A DNA stretch of 64,000 nt from Lichenicola sp965198655 (GCA_965198655.1 OZ240668.1:1550001-1614000), one strand, 5' to 3'; shown: positions 1 through 8,174, counted from the stretch's first letter. The notes: generated by a model from the letters alone, not told the origin. Numbers and translations: made by a program.

Positions 1-1
1 G

Positions 2-583
2 GCGGCCGTCAATGATGGGCACCGGCACCTCAACGGCCTCGCGATCCTGCTCGTAACAGGATGCCGCCCAGCCGAGGCGACCTACGGCGTTGCCGTGCGC
101 CGGGTAGATGCGGGGCTCGAAATCAGCATCGTCGGCGCGAAAGTCCGGCCGGGGGCGGGGCAAGTGTGGCGGCGGCTGACGGTGGCGGACGATGTCGACG
201 GCCCTGCGGCCTATCTGCTGCGGCTGGCGGACGCGGCAGAGGGCGGTGTGGCCCGGGTCGGGGCGGACTGCTCACCAGCGGCGATCTCTATGGCGGTGGC
301 GAGCTTAGGTCGTGCGGTGAACTTGCCGCGGCCCATCAGCGCATACGATATCAGGCACCAACGGTGTGCGGATGCGCGGATTGCGTTCGGGGGTGACGTG
401 GAGGAGGTGGCCAGGTGGCTGGGGCACGCGGGATGCGAGAGTTCGAGGTATTACGGGCGGCCTGCTGGTGGCGGGTGCCGTGGTTCGAGGCCGGTGTCGG
501 TGGTGACGGCGGCACCGGTCATGAGGAGGGAGCGGTCGGGGACGCTGGTTGCTCAGCCGGACCAGGCGGCTGGGCCCGCGTAG
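2..583 (+). CDS. int: Phage tyrosine integrase, C-terminal part (start outside window)
   Basis: The reading frame is open from the first bases and carries the catalytic half of a tyrosine recombinase. The fragment TGCRPAE holds the first catalytic Arg, SIVGAK the Lys, YDIRH the Y/H-x-x-R box, WLGH the second His/Trp box, and RYYGR the nucleophilic Tyr. The N-terminal arm- and core-binding domains must lie to the left. Such enzymes integrate and excise phage genomes at short attachment cores, often in tRNA genes. Its place at the left edge fits an attL just outside the window, paired with the tRNA-Ser fragment at 53270-53338. The first box has Tyr in place of the common His, a known variant. 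It converges on the minus-strand gene ending at 553. Confidence 0.85.
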   Translation, partial: AAVNDGHRHLNGLAILLVTGCRPAEATYGVAVRRVDAGLEISIVGAKVRPGAGQVWRRLTVADDVDGPAAYLLRLADAAEGGVARVGADCSPAAISMAVASLGRAVNLPRPISAYDIRHQRCADARIAFGGDVEEVARWLGHAGCESSRYYGRPAGGGCRGSRPVSVVTAAPVMRRERSGTLVAQPDQAAGPA

Positions 584-834
584 ATCCTCAGGCCGATGAG
601 GAACACGAGCAGCACCCCGCAGAGAACGCTCGAAACGATCGAGCCCGCCCGTTTCCGGGGATAGCCTCGCAGCGCGCCGGTCCAGAGGAGCGCCTGGGCG
701 CCGATAAAGATTGCGGCACAGGCGGCGACCACGATCGAGGTAGACCCACCGACGTAGGCTGCCAATCCGGCCAGCCAACCCGCTATGAGCAGGACGTGTC
801 CCGGAACCCAAGCAGCGCGTGCTGCCGAGGTCAT
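553..834 (-). CDS. Small membrane protein, about three TM segments
   Basis: A 93-residue protein with three hydrophobic stretches (roughly residues 10-28, 32-50 and 65-85) separated by short polar loops. I recognise no family. Its ATG overlaps the TGA of the upstream minus-strand gene in an ATGA arrangement at 831-834, so the two are translationally coupled and probably work together. Sitting beside the integrase, the pair could be a lysogenic-conversion or superinfection-exclusion module, but that is inference from position only. Its 3' end overlaps the integrase stop. Confidence 0.55.
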   Translation of the reverse strand: MTSAARAAWVPGHVLLIAGWLAGLAAYVGGSTSIVVAACAAIFIGAQALLWTGALRGYPRKRAGSIVSSVLCGVLLVFLIGLRIYAGPAAWSG

Positions 835-1499
835 GATGGCATGGCCCGGCGGCGGGCCTCGATCTGGTACCGCCGCCACATCTCGTCTTGTCGTGCGGCA
901 TCACCAGGTGTCGGCGCGTTTAGCGCGTTGCCTAAGGCCATGCCTCCCCCTGCCAACCCGATCCCTGTCGCCATCTTTGCCAACGCCTTCGACCCCGCCG
1001 ACGTCAGGGTCCGGCCAGCCAGCTTGGTCGCGGCAATGGCGACGGCACCGCCGACTAGCTCTTCTGGGAGGAAAGCGGCGACCACTGCGCCCGCCGCGAC
1101 GGGGATCACGATCTTCCATGCATCGGAGGCTAGGGCACCGTAATATGAGGGTGGCTGGTAGGTCGTCTGCCCGACAAGGCCGCGAAAATGCGCCCGCTGA
1201 GCGTCCGGCCAATATCCTGGGCTCAGGCAGAAAGGAAAGAAGTCCGGGTCGGCTAAGAGGGCATCCCGGGTGAGTGCGATCGCCGACACGTGGCTGGTTA
1301 GGCCGGTTTGAACCATCGCCGCTCGGATCGCCGCGTCCACCGCCGACTGTATCGTCGGGGTCCACTGGTAGACGGTCAGCATCGTCCACAAGGCTTTCAG
1401 GAGCCCAGGGTTCTTGCTCGCGTTGACAGTCGCAATCGTCGGACGGTTCGTGAGCTCGCTCAGCATCAGCCCTAAATTAGCGTCGCTCAACACCGCCAT
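831..1499 (-). CDS. Putative membrane-associated protein with hydrophobic Gly/Ala-rich C-terminal half
   Basis: A 222-residue protein of unknown family. The N-terminal half is soluble-looking. Residues about 125-190 form a long Gly/Ala/Val-rich hydrophobic stretch that could make one or two helical hairpins, and the C-terminus is charged. I start it at the ATG at 1499 because AGAGGG lies about 8 bases upstream; an in-frame ATG at 1592 lacks a good ribosome site and would leave only 5 bases to the divergent gene at 1598. It is coupled by ATGA to the small membrane protein downstream. Function unknown. Confidence 0.6.
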   Translation of the reverse strand: MAVLSDANLGLMLSELTNRPTIATVNASKNPGLLKALWTMLTVYQWTPTIQSAVDAAIRAAMVQTGLTSHVSAIALTRDALLADPDFFPFCLSPGYWPDAQRAHFRGLVGQTTYQPPSYYGALASDAWKIVIPVAAGAVVAAFLPEELVGGAVAIAATKLAGRTLTSAGSKALAKMATGIGLAGGGMALGNALNAPTPGDAARQDEMWRRYQIEARRRAMPS

Positions 1500-1597
1500 C
1501 GTCTGCCCTCTGTTTCGGCGGTAACGCAACAACATTTGCGCCGTTTCTGCCAGCGGAATCATCTTCGTCACCGCCGACAACCGATCCAGCATCGATC

Positions 1598-2317
1598 ATG
1601 GCCTATCCTCGCCCGACTCCCTCGATTGTATGGCGCCTGGTCCACGAGCAAGACGTGCCGATGCGCCAAGCCGCCGAGCGGCTCAACATCAGCACGTCCG
1701 AACTCCTGGTTCTGCTGGCCACATACTGCCCGCCGCCCGCACCCAAGCCCCCGCCCCGTCCGGTTGCCGCACCGACCCCGATGCCCGTATCGGCACGGGT
1801 GCGCCCCGGCGTACACAGGCGCATCGACGTAGTCGAAGCATGGCGGCTCGCCGAGCAGGGTGCCTCTGCGGCACAGATCGCAAAGGCCATGGGATTCGGC
1901 CCGGATGGCATCGAGAAAGCTCTTGAGCGGGAGTCCGTCCGTCGCGGCTGCCCTCCGCCGACGCAGGTTGCCCCAAGGCAGCCGACAAACGCTGAGCAAG
2001 CCTGGGCTCTCGTCCATGTCGACGGACTCGATGTCGGGACGGCCGCCCGCCGCCTGCGTCTGCGGCCGCCTGCGGTTCTCGCAATGCTCGCTCAGCAAGC
2101 GCCCGTTGTCCGAGAACGCGAGTGGCTGGAGCTCGGTCTAGCCGGGGAGGCGGCCGACGGACGGGCTGACTGGATGGAGCAGCGGCACGCGCACCTGCTG
2201 TCCCGTGTGCGCGATCTCCGCAACCAGGGCCTTGGACGGGAAGTAATCGCTGAGCGTCTCGGTCTGCGTGAGTGGCAGGTCGTACGGTTTATAGATGAAG
2301 CCCGCCGCGTGCCGTAG
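1598..2317 (+). CDS. DNA-binding protein with four helix-turn-helix repeats
   Basis: A 239-residue protein in which the same HTH pattern recurs four times: about residues 10-42 (VPMRQAAERLNIS), 75-105 (ASAAQIAKAMGF), 133-160 (LDVGTAARRLRL) and 207-237 (LGREVIAERLGL). Proline-rich and basic linkers separate them. Four tandem homeodomain-like HTH units suggest a protein that reads an extended or repeated DNA site, for example a phage regulator or nucleoid-type factor; I cannot name a family. It is divergent from the 831-1499 gene. No convincing ribosome site precedes the ATG. Confidence 0.65.
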   Translation: MAYPRPTPSIVWRLVHEQDVPMRQAAERLNISTSELLVLLATYCPPPAPKPPPRPVAAPTPMPVSARVRPGVHRRIDVVEAWRLAEQGASAAQIAKAMGFGPDGIEKALERESVRRGCPPPTQVAPRQPTNAEQAWALVHVDGLDVGTAARRLRLRPPAVLAMLAQQAPVVREREWLELGLAGEAADGRADWMEQRHAHLLSRVRDLRNQGLGREVIAERLGLREWQVVRFIDEARRVP

Positions 2318-2429
2318 CTGCCCAAGACGAGAAGATTTCCGTTTCGACTTCGTAGGTATCTCGCTACCGCAGGTGGTAACGTATTCGTGAGCGACGTCCT
2401 TCGATACGGCGCCCACGGAGACCCCCGCA

Positions 2430-3044
2430 ATGGCGCGAGCACGTAGCAAGAGGGGGTCCGGAGGCGGCCCCGACACCCGACTCATCGACATCACCGCTGC
2501 GCCGCCCGAGCGCTGGTCGCACGGCGCCGACTATGACGTGGCCCCGGTCGACGAGGGCGACGTCGTGGCGCGCCGGGTGCAGCGAGTCAGCGGTCCAGTG
2601 GACGGCCTCCGCAGAAGTGGACGGATCCTGGATGGCGAGGTCGTTGCCGCGGCCAGATGGGTGGCGGATTACGAGAGGGCGCTGCGGTCGAGCTACATTG
2701 ACCCGGCGACGGCCTCCATCCGCGGAACCGGCGGCGCGAACTGCGGGCCCGAACTTCGCTGGCTGGGTGGAATTGTCGCGGCGACGAGGCTAGCCCAGGT
2801 CCGTACAGCTCTCGGCCGCGACGCGGAAGCCCTCCTCGTCCGACACGTTCACCTGTCCACGTCGCTGCGCGCCTCGGTGATGGCGGCGACCGGCAGCGTG
2901 GGCGGCGCCGCGATTACGAGGGCGGCCGAAGAACTGGCGACGGTGCTCCTGGACTTGAGCGCGCACTATGCCGAGTGCGACCGCCACAGCGTCGATGGCG
3001 TGCTGCGGCCTCGGGTGGTGGCCGGGCAGGGGATGGCGGCGTGA
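2430..3044 (+). CDS. Conserved-looking phage early protein, unknown function
   Basis: A 204-residue protein starting at an ATG behind GGAG. The N-terminal 80 residues are polar and basic; residues about 80-185 look alpha-helical with Arg and Ala. No motif is recognised. The next gene starts at the overlapping GTGA of its stop codon, so it heads a small early operon of 2430-3265 or 2430-3489. Confidence 0.6.
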   Translation: MARARSKRGSGGGPDTRLIDITAAPPERWSHGADYDVAPVDEGDVVARRVQRVSGPVDGLRRSGRILDGEVVAAARWVADYERALRSSYIDPATASIRGTGGANCGPELRWLGGIVAATRLAQVRTALGRDAEALLVRHVHLSTSLRASVMAATGSVGGAAITRAAEELATVLLDLSAHYAECDRHSVDGVLRPRVVAGQGMAA

Positions 3045-3265
3045 CCGGCGGCCATGGGTGGGTGCGACCTCGGGCGGACGGTACCCGGGCACGGTGCGGC
3101 GGCCCAGCAATCTGTGCGGCGTGCGCGCTCGAGGCGGGCGGCGAGCTCGAACGGCTGCGGCGTGTGATCGAAGAGCTCGGGCGCCAGGTGGGCCGCTGCG
3201 TGACGTCGGAGACCGGGCGCCGGTGCCCTGGGTGCGACTGCGGACACCAAGGCAGGTTCGGATGA
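3041..3265 (+). CDS. Small zinc-finger-like phage protein
   Basis: A 74-residue protein read from a GTG that overlaps the preceding TGA. It has the fragment GWVRP near the start, then CAAC and a C-terminal CPGCDC, enough cysteines to bind one zinc. A basic and acidic helix lies between them. Small CxxC proteins of this layout are common in prophages of this group, but no activity is known to me. The start choice rests on the GTGA overlap. Confidence 0.55.
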   Translation: MTGGHGWVRPRADGTRARCGGPAICAACALEAGGELERLRRVIEELGRQVGRCVTSETGRRCPGCDCGHQGRFG

Positions 3266-3489
3266 GCGAGCAGGAGGCGGAGGACGTGCCTGGCGTCACG
3301 GAAGCCTGGAATGCGGTGGACCTGGGAACCGGCGGAACCGGATCGGCGCACCAGGTGTCCGTAGGATTCAGGAGGCTGCCTCCGCGCCTGGTGCCAGGGT
3401 TCCGTTCGCGACCGATCTATAGAGTGCAGGCCGGGCGGAGCGAAAATTCCTTACGTGGGACGTGTGCCACGCCATCTTCCGATCTATAA
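3262..3489 (+). CDS. Possible small protein, weakly supported
   Basis: A 75-codon frame begins with an ATG overlapping the previous stop (ATGA at 3262-3265), which is the only strong argument for it. The product is acidic at first, then Arg/Pro-rich, with no motif. Its last codons overlap a good -10 element, so the 3' part may be regulatory DNA rather than coding. Confidence 0.3.
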   Translation: MSEQEAEDVPGVTEAWNAVDLGTGGTGSAHQVSVGFRRLPPRLVPGFRSRPIYRVQAGRSENSLRGTCATPSSDL

Positions 3490-3490
3490 T
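3462..3490 (+). promoter_or_regulatory. Promoter for the small Cro-like regulator
   Basis: A consensus TATAAT lies at 3485-3490, about 24 bases before the GTG of the 3514 gene. The -35 region at about 3462-3467 is poor. A short inverted repeat, GTGG...CCAC, lies at about 3455-3470 where an activator or repressor could bind. AGGAGG follows at 3501-3506. Confidence 0.5.
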
Positions 3491-3513
3491 CGGTACGGAA
3501 GCAGGAGGTCGTC

Positions 3514-3732
3514 GTGAGCACAATTCGTCGTCAAGTTCTCGATGGAATCGCGAGCTTCTGTGATGCGACCGGCATCAGCGAGCGCCGCCTCGGCGTAGAG
3601 GCCGTCGGGGACAGCCATCTCGTCCGTCGCCTGCGTCTCGGCCACGGCACGCAGTTGTCAACACTTGAGCGCGTAGAGTCTTGGATGACGGCTGAGATGC
3701 ATCGGCGTTCTGATACGGCCGAGGTCGCCTGA
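3514..3732 (+). CDS. Small HTH regulator, Cro-like
   Basis: A 72-residue protein from a GTG preceded by AGGAGG. The fragment ISERRLGVEAVGD followed by VRRLRLGHG and a helix beginning LSTLERVESW is the pattern of short Cro/C1-type DNA-binding proteins common in alphaproteobacterial phages. It is the best candidate here for an early switch regulator. A perfect inverted repeat lies just past its stop, and a third half-site, TTGTCAACA (3655-3663), lies inside the gene, so it may be autoregulated or control the primase gene downstream. Confidence 0.65.
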   Translation: MSTIRRQVLDGIASFCDATGISERRLGVEAVGDSHLVRRLRLGHGTQLSTLERVESWMTAEMHRRSDTAEVA

Positions 3733-3738
3733 ACCGAC

Positions 3739-3777
3739 ATTGTCAACATCGATTGCTGTGGCTCTAATGTTGACAAT
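3739..3777. promoter_or_regulatory. Perfect 11-bp inverted repeat, likely operator
   Basis: ATTGTCAACAT at 3739-3749 is repeated as its exact reverse complement at 3767-3777, with a 17-base spacer. No T-run follows, so a terminator is unlikely. Each arm contains a TTGACA-like box on one strand, but I find no matching -10 at proper spacing. A related half-site sits at 3655-3663. It lies between a small HTH regulator and the primase-helicase gene, where an operator is expected. Confidence 0.55.
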
Positions 3778-3871
3778 GAGGCACTGAAGAAACTTCGCAC
3801 GAAAGACTAGGTGAATCGCGGTTGCGTGTGGGAGTATTCCCACAGAGAGAACACGAGCCCAGGAGGCCACC

Positions 3872-6469
3872 GTGAGCGCACCGCAAAATGAGACCCAAAT
3901 CGAAGGCGTCGAACTGCTCGGCGGACTATCGGAAAGCGTGTTCGCCGCCGCCGGACCTGCTATGGCCGCTCTGGGCTGGTCGGTGTTCCCCCAGGAGACC
4001 TCGGGCGAACGCCGGATGCCCGGAAAGCTGCACGGCCGCGTAATCCGCTGGTCCGAAGAACACGACCTCGCGCACACGCCGCCGACGCCGGACTTCCTGC
4101 GCGACTGTGCGCTGCAGTGCGCATCGCACAACGTCGCCTGCGTGTTCGGACCCGCGAGCTGCAACACGTTCGCGGTGGACGTCGACGTGCTCGATGCCGC
4201 CATGTCGGACGCCATCGTCGGCATCGCCGAGGACATCCTGGGGGCAACCCCTTTCATGCGTGTCGGGCGCGCGCCCAAGATCGCTCTCATCTATCGGCAT
4301 GCTGCGGGCAATACAGTGCGCAGCGTGTCGAAGCGGCTTGCGGATGAGGATGGTCGGCCGGGCGAGCACGGGCTCGAAATTCTGTCGTCGGGTAAGCTCC
4401 TCACCATGCACGGCCGCCACCACAAGACCGGCCAGTACTTCACATGGGCGGGATCCGCCAATCCTCTGCTCGACGGTCCGAACCTGGCGCCCGAGGTCAC
4501 GTCAGAGGAGGTCACCGCCTTCCTGGCCGCCGTCGATGCCCGGTTCCCTTATGCGAAGGCGCCGATGGTTCCGTTCGCCGGGTTTACGTTGCCCGCGCTG
4601 GAGACCCGCAAGTCCGGCGAGCCCGCTGCGACAGACGGTCGCGAGAAGATGCTGTCGGATCTTGTTTGGGCACGTACCCGCTTCGCTGGTGAGGCCATCC
4701 TCGCGGCCGAGGGTGCTGAGCTGGAAGGCGTCCTGGGCGATCTGTGCTCGGCTATCGCCGAGGAGTTCGCGTCTCAGGCAGCTTGCGACGGACGCTGGGC
4801 ACCGGCGGGTCTCGCCCGCGAAGTCAGCTACCGCGTGCGGCGCCTGGCGGCGAAGGTCGCGTCAGGCGAGGTCAAGCCGGACCGCCGGAAGCCTGCACAT
4901 GCGAAGGCGGCTGATATCGGGTCGGCATCTGACCTGCCGGTCATCCTGCTCGAGGTCGGCGAGATCGAGAGCATCGTGGATGCGGCGGAAAAGGCGCTGG
5001 TCGCGGCGGGTCGGGGTGTCTATCAGCGTGGTGGCCGCATCGTCGCCGTCGGCGAAACTCCGGTGCTAACGGCAGCCGGTAGCGAAATCAGCAGCCAGCG
5101 GATTTACGAAGTCGGCGATTATGCCCTCGTCGAGCACCTGGCTTCTGCCGCTCGTTGGGAGAAGCACGACGGGCGAAAGGACGCCATCGTAAGGTCGGCT
5201 CCACCGATGTGGATCGCGAAGTCGCTGTCCGAGCGCGCTGGTCGCCTCGGCCTTCCGGTCCTGTCGGGAGTGATCTCCGCGCCGACCCTCCGACGCGACG
5301 GCAGCATCCTGTCGTCACCCGGCTACGACGCGGTCACCGGCCTGCTGCTGGATACACGGGGCGTGAAGTTCCCGGCCGTTCCGGACGCCCCGACGCGCGA
5401 TGACGCCCTGGCGGCGCTCGGGAAGCTGAACGAACTCGTCGCGACCTTCCCGTTCGTGACCCCTGCTGACCGTGCCGTCGCCCTGGCGGCCCTCCTGACG
5501 GCCCCGGTTCGTCGGTCTCTGCGGTCAGCACCCCTGTTCGCCTTCACGGCCCCGGTCGCCGGGTCTGGCAAGAGCACTCTGGTCGACCTCGCAGCAATTC
5601 TGGCGACCGGACGGGAAGCTGGCGTCATCGCGCAGGGCAAGAGCGAGGAGGAGTCCGAGAAGCGGCTCGGCAGTCTTCTGCTGGGCGGAGACGCGGTGAT
5701 CGCTATCGACAACTGTGAGGCGCCCGTAGGGGGAGACCTGCTCTGCCAGGTCCTGACGCAGACAACGGTCCGCCCACGCGTACTGGGGAAGTCGGAAACA
5801 CCGGAGGTTCCAACGTCAGCCTTCGTCGCGGCCACCGGGAACAATCTGGTCCTCGCAGGTGACATGACCCGGCGCGGCCTGCTCTGCCGCCTGGACCCGC
5901 AGGTCGAACGCCCCGAGCTGCGGGTGTTCGGCACGGACCCTATGGCCACCGCGAAAGCCGAGCGCGGCGCCTACCTGGTCGCCGCTCTGACGGTGTTGCG
6001 GGCCTACCACATCGCCGGTCGTCCGCCGCAAGCTCCAGCATTGGGCAGCTTCGGCGAGTGGAGCCGGTGGGTGAGGGACGCGCTCATCTGGCTGGGAGAG
6101 GCCGATCCGGTCGCGACGATGGAGGCCGCCAGGGAACTGGACCCAAAGCTGGACGCGATGCTGGGCGTGACGACGCAGTGGGCCCGTATCCTGGGGCGGG
6201 GCTTCTACACTGCGCGTGACGTGGTCGAGGTTGCTTTCTCGACACGAGCGTCAGACGAAGGCGGGTCGACCTTCCTCAACCCCGATTTCCGCGAGGCCCT
6301 GATGTCAGTAGCCGGAGATGGACGTGTGGTGACCACGCGACGCCTTGGCCGCTGGCTGCTTTCGCACTCCGGTCGGATCGTGTCCGGCATGCAAATCGAG
6401 AAGGGGCCGATGCGGGATGGGGTGGTGACTTGGTCGCTGGCCGGGAAGGTCGCTGGCCCGAGCTGGTGA
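3872..6469 (+). CDS. Phage primase-polymerase/helicase
   Basis: An 865-residue replication protein. The N-terminal 200 residues look like an archaeo-eukaryotic (PrimPol) primase domain: DVD at about 103-105 would bind metal and H180 sits in the fragment LLTMHG. Residues about 550-680 form a P-loop ATPase with Walker A APVAGSGKSTL and Walker B VIAIDN, followed by a sensor-like ATGNN. This combination primes and unwinds DNA at phage and plasmid origins. The GTG start at 3872 follows AGGAGG. The gene stands alone, with an operator-like repeat upstream and a perfect terminator downstream. A structured non-coding element lies just beyond, which could be its origin. Confidence 0.8.
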   Translation: MSAPQNETQIEGVELLGGLSESVFAAAGPAMAALGWSVFPQETSGERRMPGKLHGRVIRWSEEHDLAHTPPTPDFLRDCALQCASHNVACVFGPASCNTFAVDVDVLDAAMSDAIVGIAEDILGATPFMRVGRAPKIALIYRHAAGNTVRSVSKRLADEDGRPGEHGLEILSSGKLLTMHGRHHKTGQYFTWAGSANPLLDGPNLAPEVTSEEVTAFLAAVDARFPYAKAPMVPFAGFTLPALETRKSGEPAATDGREKMLSDLVWARTRFAGEAILAAEGAELEGVLGDLCSAIAEEFASQAACDGRWAPAGLAREVSYRVRRLAAKVASGEVKPDRRKPAHAKAADIGSASDLPVILLEVGEIESIVDAAEKALVAAGRGVYQRGGRIVAVGETPVLTAAGSEISSQRIYEVGDYALVEHLASAARWEKHDGRKDAIVRSAPPMWIAKSLSERAGRLGLPVLSGVISAPTLRRDGSILSSPGYDAVTGLLLDTRGVKFPAVPDAPTRDDALAALGKLNELVATFPFVTPADRAVALAALLTAPVRRSLRSAPLFAFTAPVAGSGKSTLVDLAAILATGREAGVIAQGKSEEESEKRLGSLLLGGDAVIAIDNCEAPVGGDLLCQVLTQTTVRPRVLGKSETPEVPTSAFVAATGNNLVLAGDMTRRGLLCRLDPQVERPELRVFGTDPMATAKAERGAYLVAALTVLRAYHIAGRPPQAPALGSFGEWSRWVRDALIWLGEADPVATMEAARELDPKLDAMLGVTTQWARILGRGFYTARDVVEVAFSTRASDEGGSTFLNPDFREALMSVAGDGRVVTTRRLGRWLLSHSGRIVSGMQIEKGPMRDGVVTWSLAGKVAGPSW

Positions 6470-6497
6470 CCTCCCCAGCCTCGTCGACACCCCGAAG

Positions 6498-6530
6498 AGG
6501 GCCGCAGGTTCATACCTGCGGCCCTTTTCT
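6498..6530 (+). terminator. Rho-independent terminator after the primase gene
   Basis: A perfect 12-bp stem, AGGGCCGCAGGT with ACCTGCGGCCCT, closes a 4-base loop and runs into TTTTCTT. It ends the primase transcript and isolates it from the non-coding element that follows. Confidence 0.85.
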
Positions 6531-6560
6531 TGTCCTCAATGGGTCGGATCCCGGGATGTT

Positions 6561-6700
6561 CGAGGCGTCCAAGTGGGTTCAGTGGGTTCAGTGGGTTTGT
6601 TTTATACTCCGTGTGAAAAGTGTCAGATACAAAGGTGCATCTTTATACGAACGGCCTGATTCATACCCACTGAATCCACTTAACCCACTGGGATGCCTCG
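6561..6700. repeat. Non-coding hairpin element with iteron arms, copy 1
   Basis: The left arm (6561-6597) carries three head-to-tail GTGGGTTCA-type 9-mers and the right arm (6664-6700) carries the same set inverted, so the arms pair over about 37 bases with about five mismatches. The AT-rich core holds ACTCCGTGTGAAAAGTGTC (6606-6624) and GCATCTTT (6637-6644). A second copy at 39173-39292 keeps these core blocks at the same spacing. No coding potential is visible. It fills most of the 311-base gap between the primase gene and the GIY-YIG gene; the rest of the gap is the terminator. It could be a replication origin, a mobile non-autonomous element or a structured RNA. Confidence 0.8.
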
Positions 6701-6781
6701 TTCCCATCTTCTGGTCCTCCGGGCGAAGATGCCGGGCCATGGCGCTTGCCGATGAAGGCTTCCTGACCGTAGTCGAACCGG

Positions 6782-7561
6782 ATGAACCGATTGCTGAGCA
6801 TTGGCTTCCGCCGCGCCGGATCTTGGGAGATTACCGACGACGGTCGCCTACGGCATCGGCTGGACGAGCACGCACGGCTCCCGAACTGCCTGTACGCCTT
6901 CATCGCCGACGGGGAGGTCCTCTATGTCGGGAAGACGACAGCCACCCTCGTGGGCCGCATGAACGGCTATGCAGCGCCGGGTTCCGCGAAGACCACGAAC
7001 GCGCGGAGCAACCAGCGCATCCGTCTGCTGCTGGCGGAGGGCAAAGCCGTGGAGATCTACGCCCTGCCGGACGAGGGCCTGGTGTCCTTCGGCCCGTTCA
7101 ACCTCAACCTGGCCGCCGCCCTCGAGGACAGCATCATCCGGATCATGGAGCCGCCCTGGAACGGCGGGCGGACTGAGCAGCAGTCGGCCCTGGCGGCGAA
7201 GGAACCACCGGATGTTCCGGCAGCCGAGGACCTATCGGACGACGGGGGAGCGGGCACCCCTGAAATCCGCGTCACGCTACAGCCGACGTATGCCCGGTCC
7301 GGCTATTTCAACCTAGGAGTCGCCGGAACTGACCTTCTGGGAGATGACGGACAGGTCCTGGAAGTGTTCCTCGGGTATGCCGCTCAGCCGATACTGGCGT
7401 CCATCAACCGGCGAGCCAACACGAACGGCTCACCGCGCATCATGGGAGGGAAGGGGCTTCGGGACTGGCTTGCGGCAAACATCCCGCCGATGGCGCAGTT
7501 CGTCGTCCGGGTACTGGGGCCGACCGCCATCCGGATCATGCGGGCGGAGGCGGAGGGATAG
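6782..7561 (+). CDS. GIY-YIG-like nuclease domain protein
   Basis: A 259-residue protein. Residues about 36-52 read CLYAFIADGEVLYVGKT, the two-strand GIY-YIG signature with the usual spacing, and a Glu at about residue 115 (ALEDSIIR) could be the metal ligand. The C-terminal 120 residues are unrelated to anything I recognise. GIY-YIG enzymes make single-strand cuts in homing, repair and restriction. It lies about 80 bases downstream of the hairpin element, which raises the question whether it acts on that element. No clear ribosome site precedes the ATG. Confidence 0.65.
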   Translation: MNRLLSIGFRRAGSWEITDDGRLRHRLDEHARLPNCLYAFIADGEVLYVGKTTATLVGRMNGYAAPGSAKTTNARSNQRIRLLLAEGKAVEIYALPDEGLVSFGPFNLNLAAALEDSIIRIMEPPWNGGRTEQQSALAAKEPPDVPAAEDLSDDGGAGTPEIRVTLQPTYARSGYFNLGVAGTDLLGDDGQVLEVFLGYAAQPILASINRRANTNGSPRIMGGKGLRDWLAANIPPMAQFVVRVLGPTAIRIMRAEAEG

Positions 7562-7623
7562 CCGGTGGCATGCATCCGGCGACAGCATTCTGAGAACCGC
7601 TTCTCAGAACCCGGAGCCCAGAC

Positions 7624-8157
7624 ATGCCCGCCATCCTCACCGGCTCCGACCTCACCGCCTGGCGCGACCGCCTCGACTGGACCGTGGTCCATGCCGCCGC
7701 CGAGCTCCGGATCCAGCCCACCAGCCTCCGGAATCTTGAAGCTGGGCGGAAGGCAGCATCCGGACCGCTCCTCCGTCTCGCCGAGCTCCTCGAGACACTG
7801 CACACCTCACCGACCTCGGCGCCCGAACCGACGCCGCGCCCTGCCCGTAGACGGAAGCCGAAGCCGGAGGTCTTGGCGCCCGCCGACGCCTACCATGCGG
7901 CCGTATCCCGCGCGCGCGTCGGCCCATTGTCGCCTGAAGCACACCGGCTGCTGCGCGCGGAGGTCGAGCGACAGAGGCGCATCGGTCCCTGGGATCCAGA
8001 ACCTGCCGGTATCCGTCGGGAACGGGAGAGGGCGTGGGAGGCTGTGACCGAGCATGCGGGGTCGCTCTGGCTGGCCGCGTCGGTGATCGCGCTCTCGATG
8101 CCCCGCTATGGTGTTGCCCGACGAGGCCGAGAACCGTTAGTCTCTCAGCTCCGGTAA
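7624..8157 (+). CDS. XRE-like helix-turn-helix protein
   Basis: A 177-residue protein starting behind CCGGAG. Residues about 7-60 match a Cro/CI-type HTH: LTAWRDRLDWTVVHAAAEL, then LRNLEAGRKAASGPLLRLAEL. A basic Pro/Arg linker and a helical C-terminal region without known motif follow. Likely a phage regulator. The C-terminal 25 residues are hydrophobic and basic and could be less conserved. Confidence 0.65.
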   Translation: MPAILTGSDLTAWRDRLDWTVVHAAAELRIQPTSLRNLEAGRKAASGPLLRLAELLETLHTSPTSAPEPTPRPARRRKPKPEVLAPADAYHAAVSRARVGPLSPEAHRLLRAEVERQRRIGPWDPEPAGIRRERERAWEAVTEHAGSLWLAASVIALSMPRYGVARRGREPLVSQLR

Positions 8158-8174
8158 CAATCGGCGAATGATTT

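Noticed and set aside
3770..3800. A TTGACA promoter in the right arm of the 3739-3777 repeat
   Set aside because: No -10-like hexamer is found 16-18 bases downstream, so the repeat is listed as an operator instead.
6571..6599. A short CRISPR array
   Set aside because: The units are 9-mers without spacers and are mirrored on the other side of a core. There are no cas genes.
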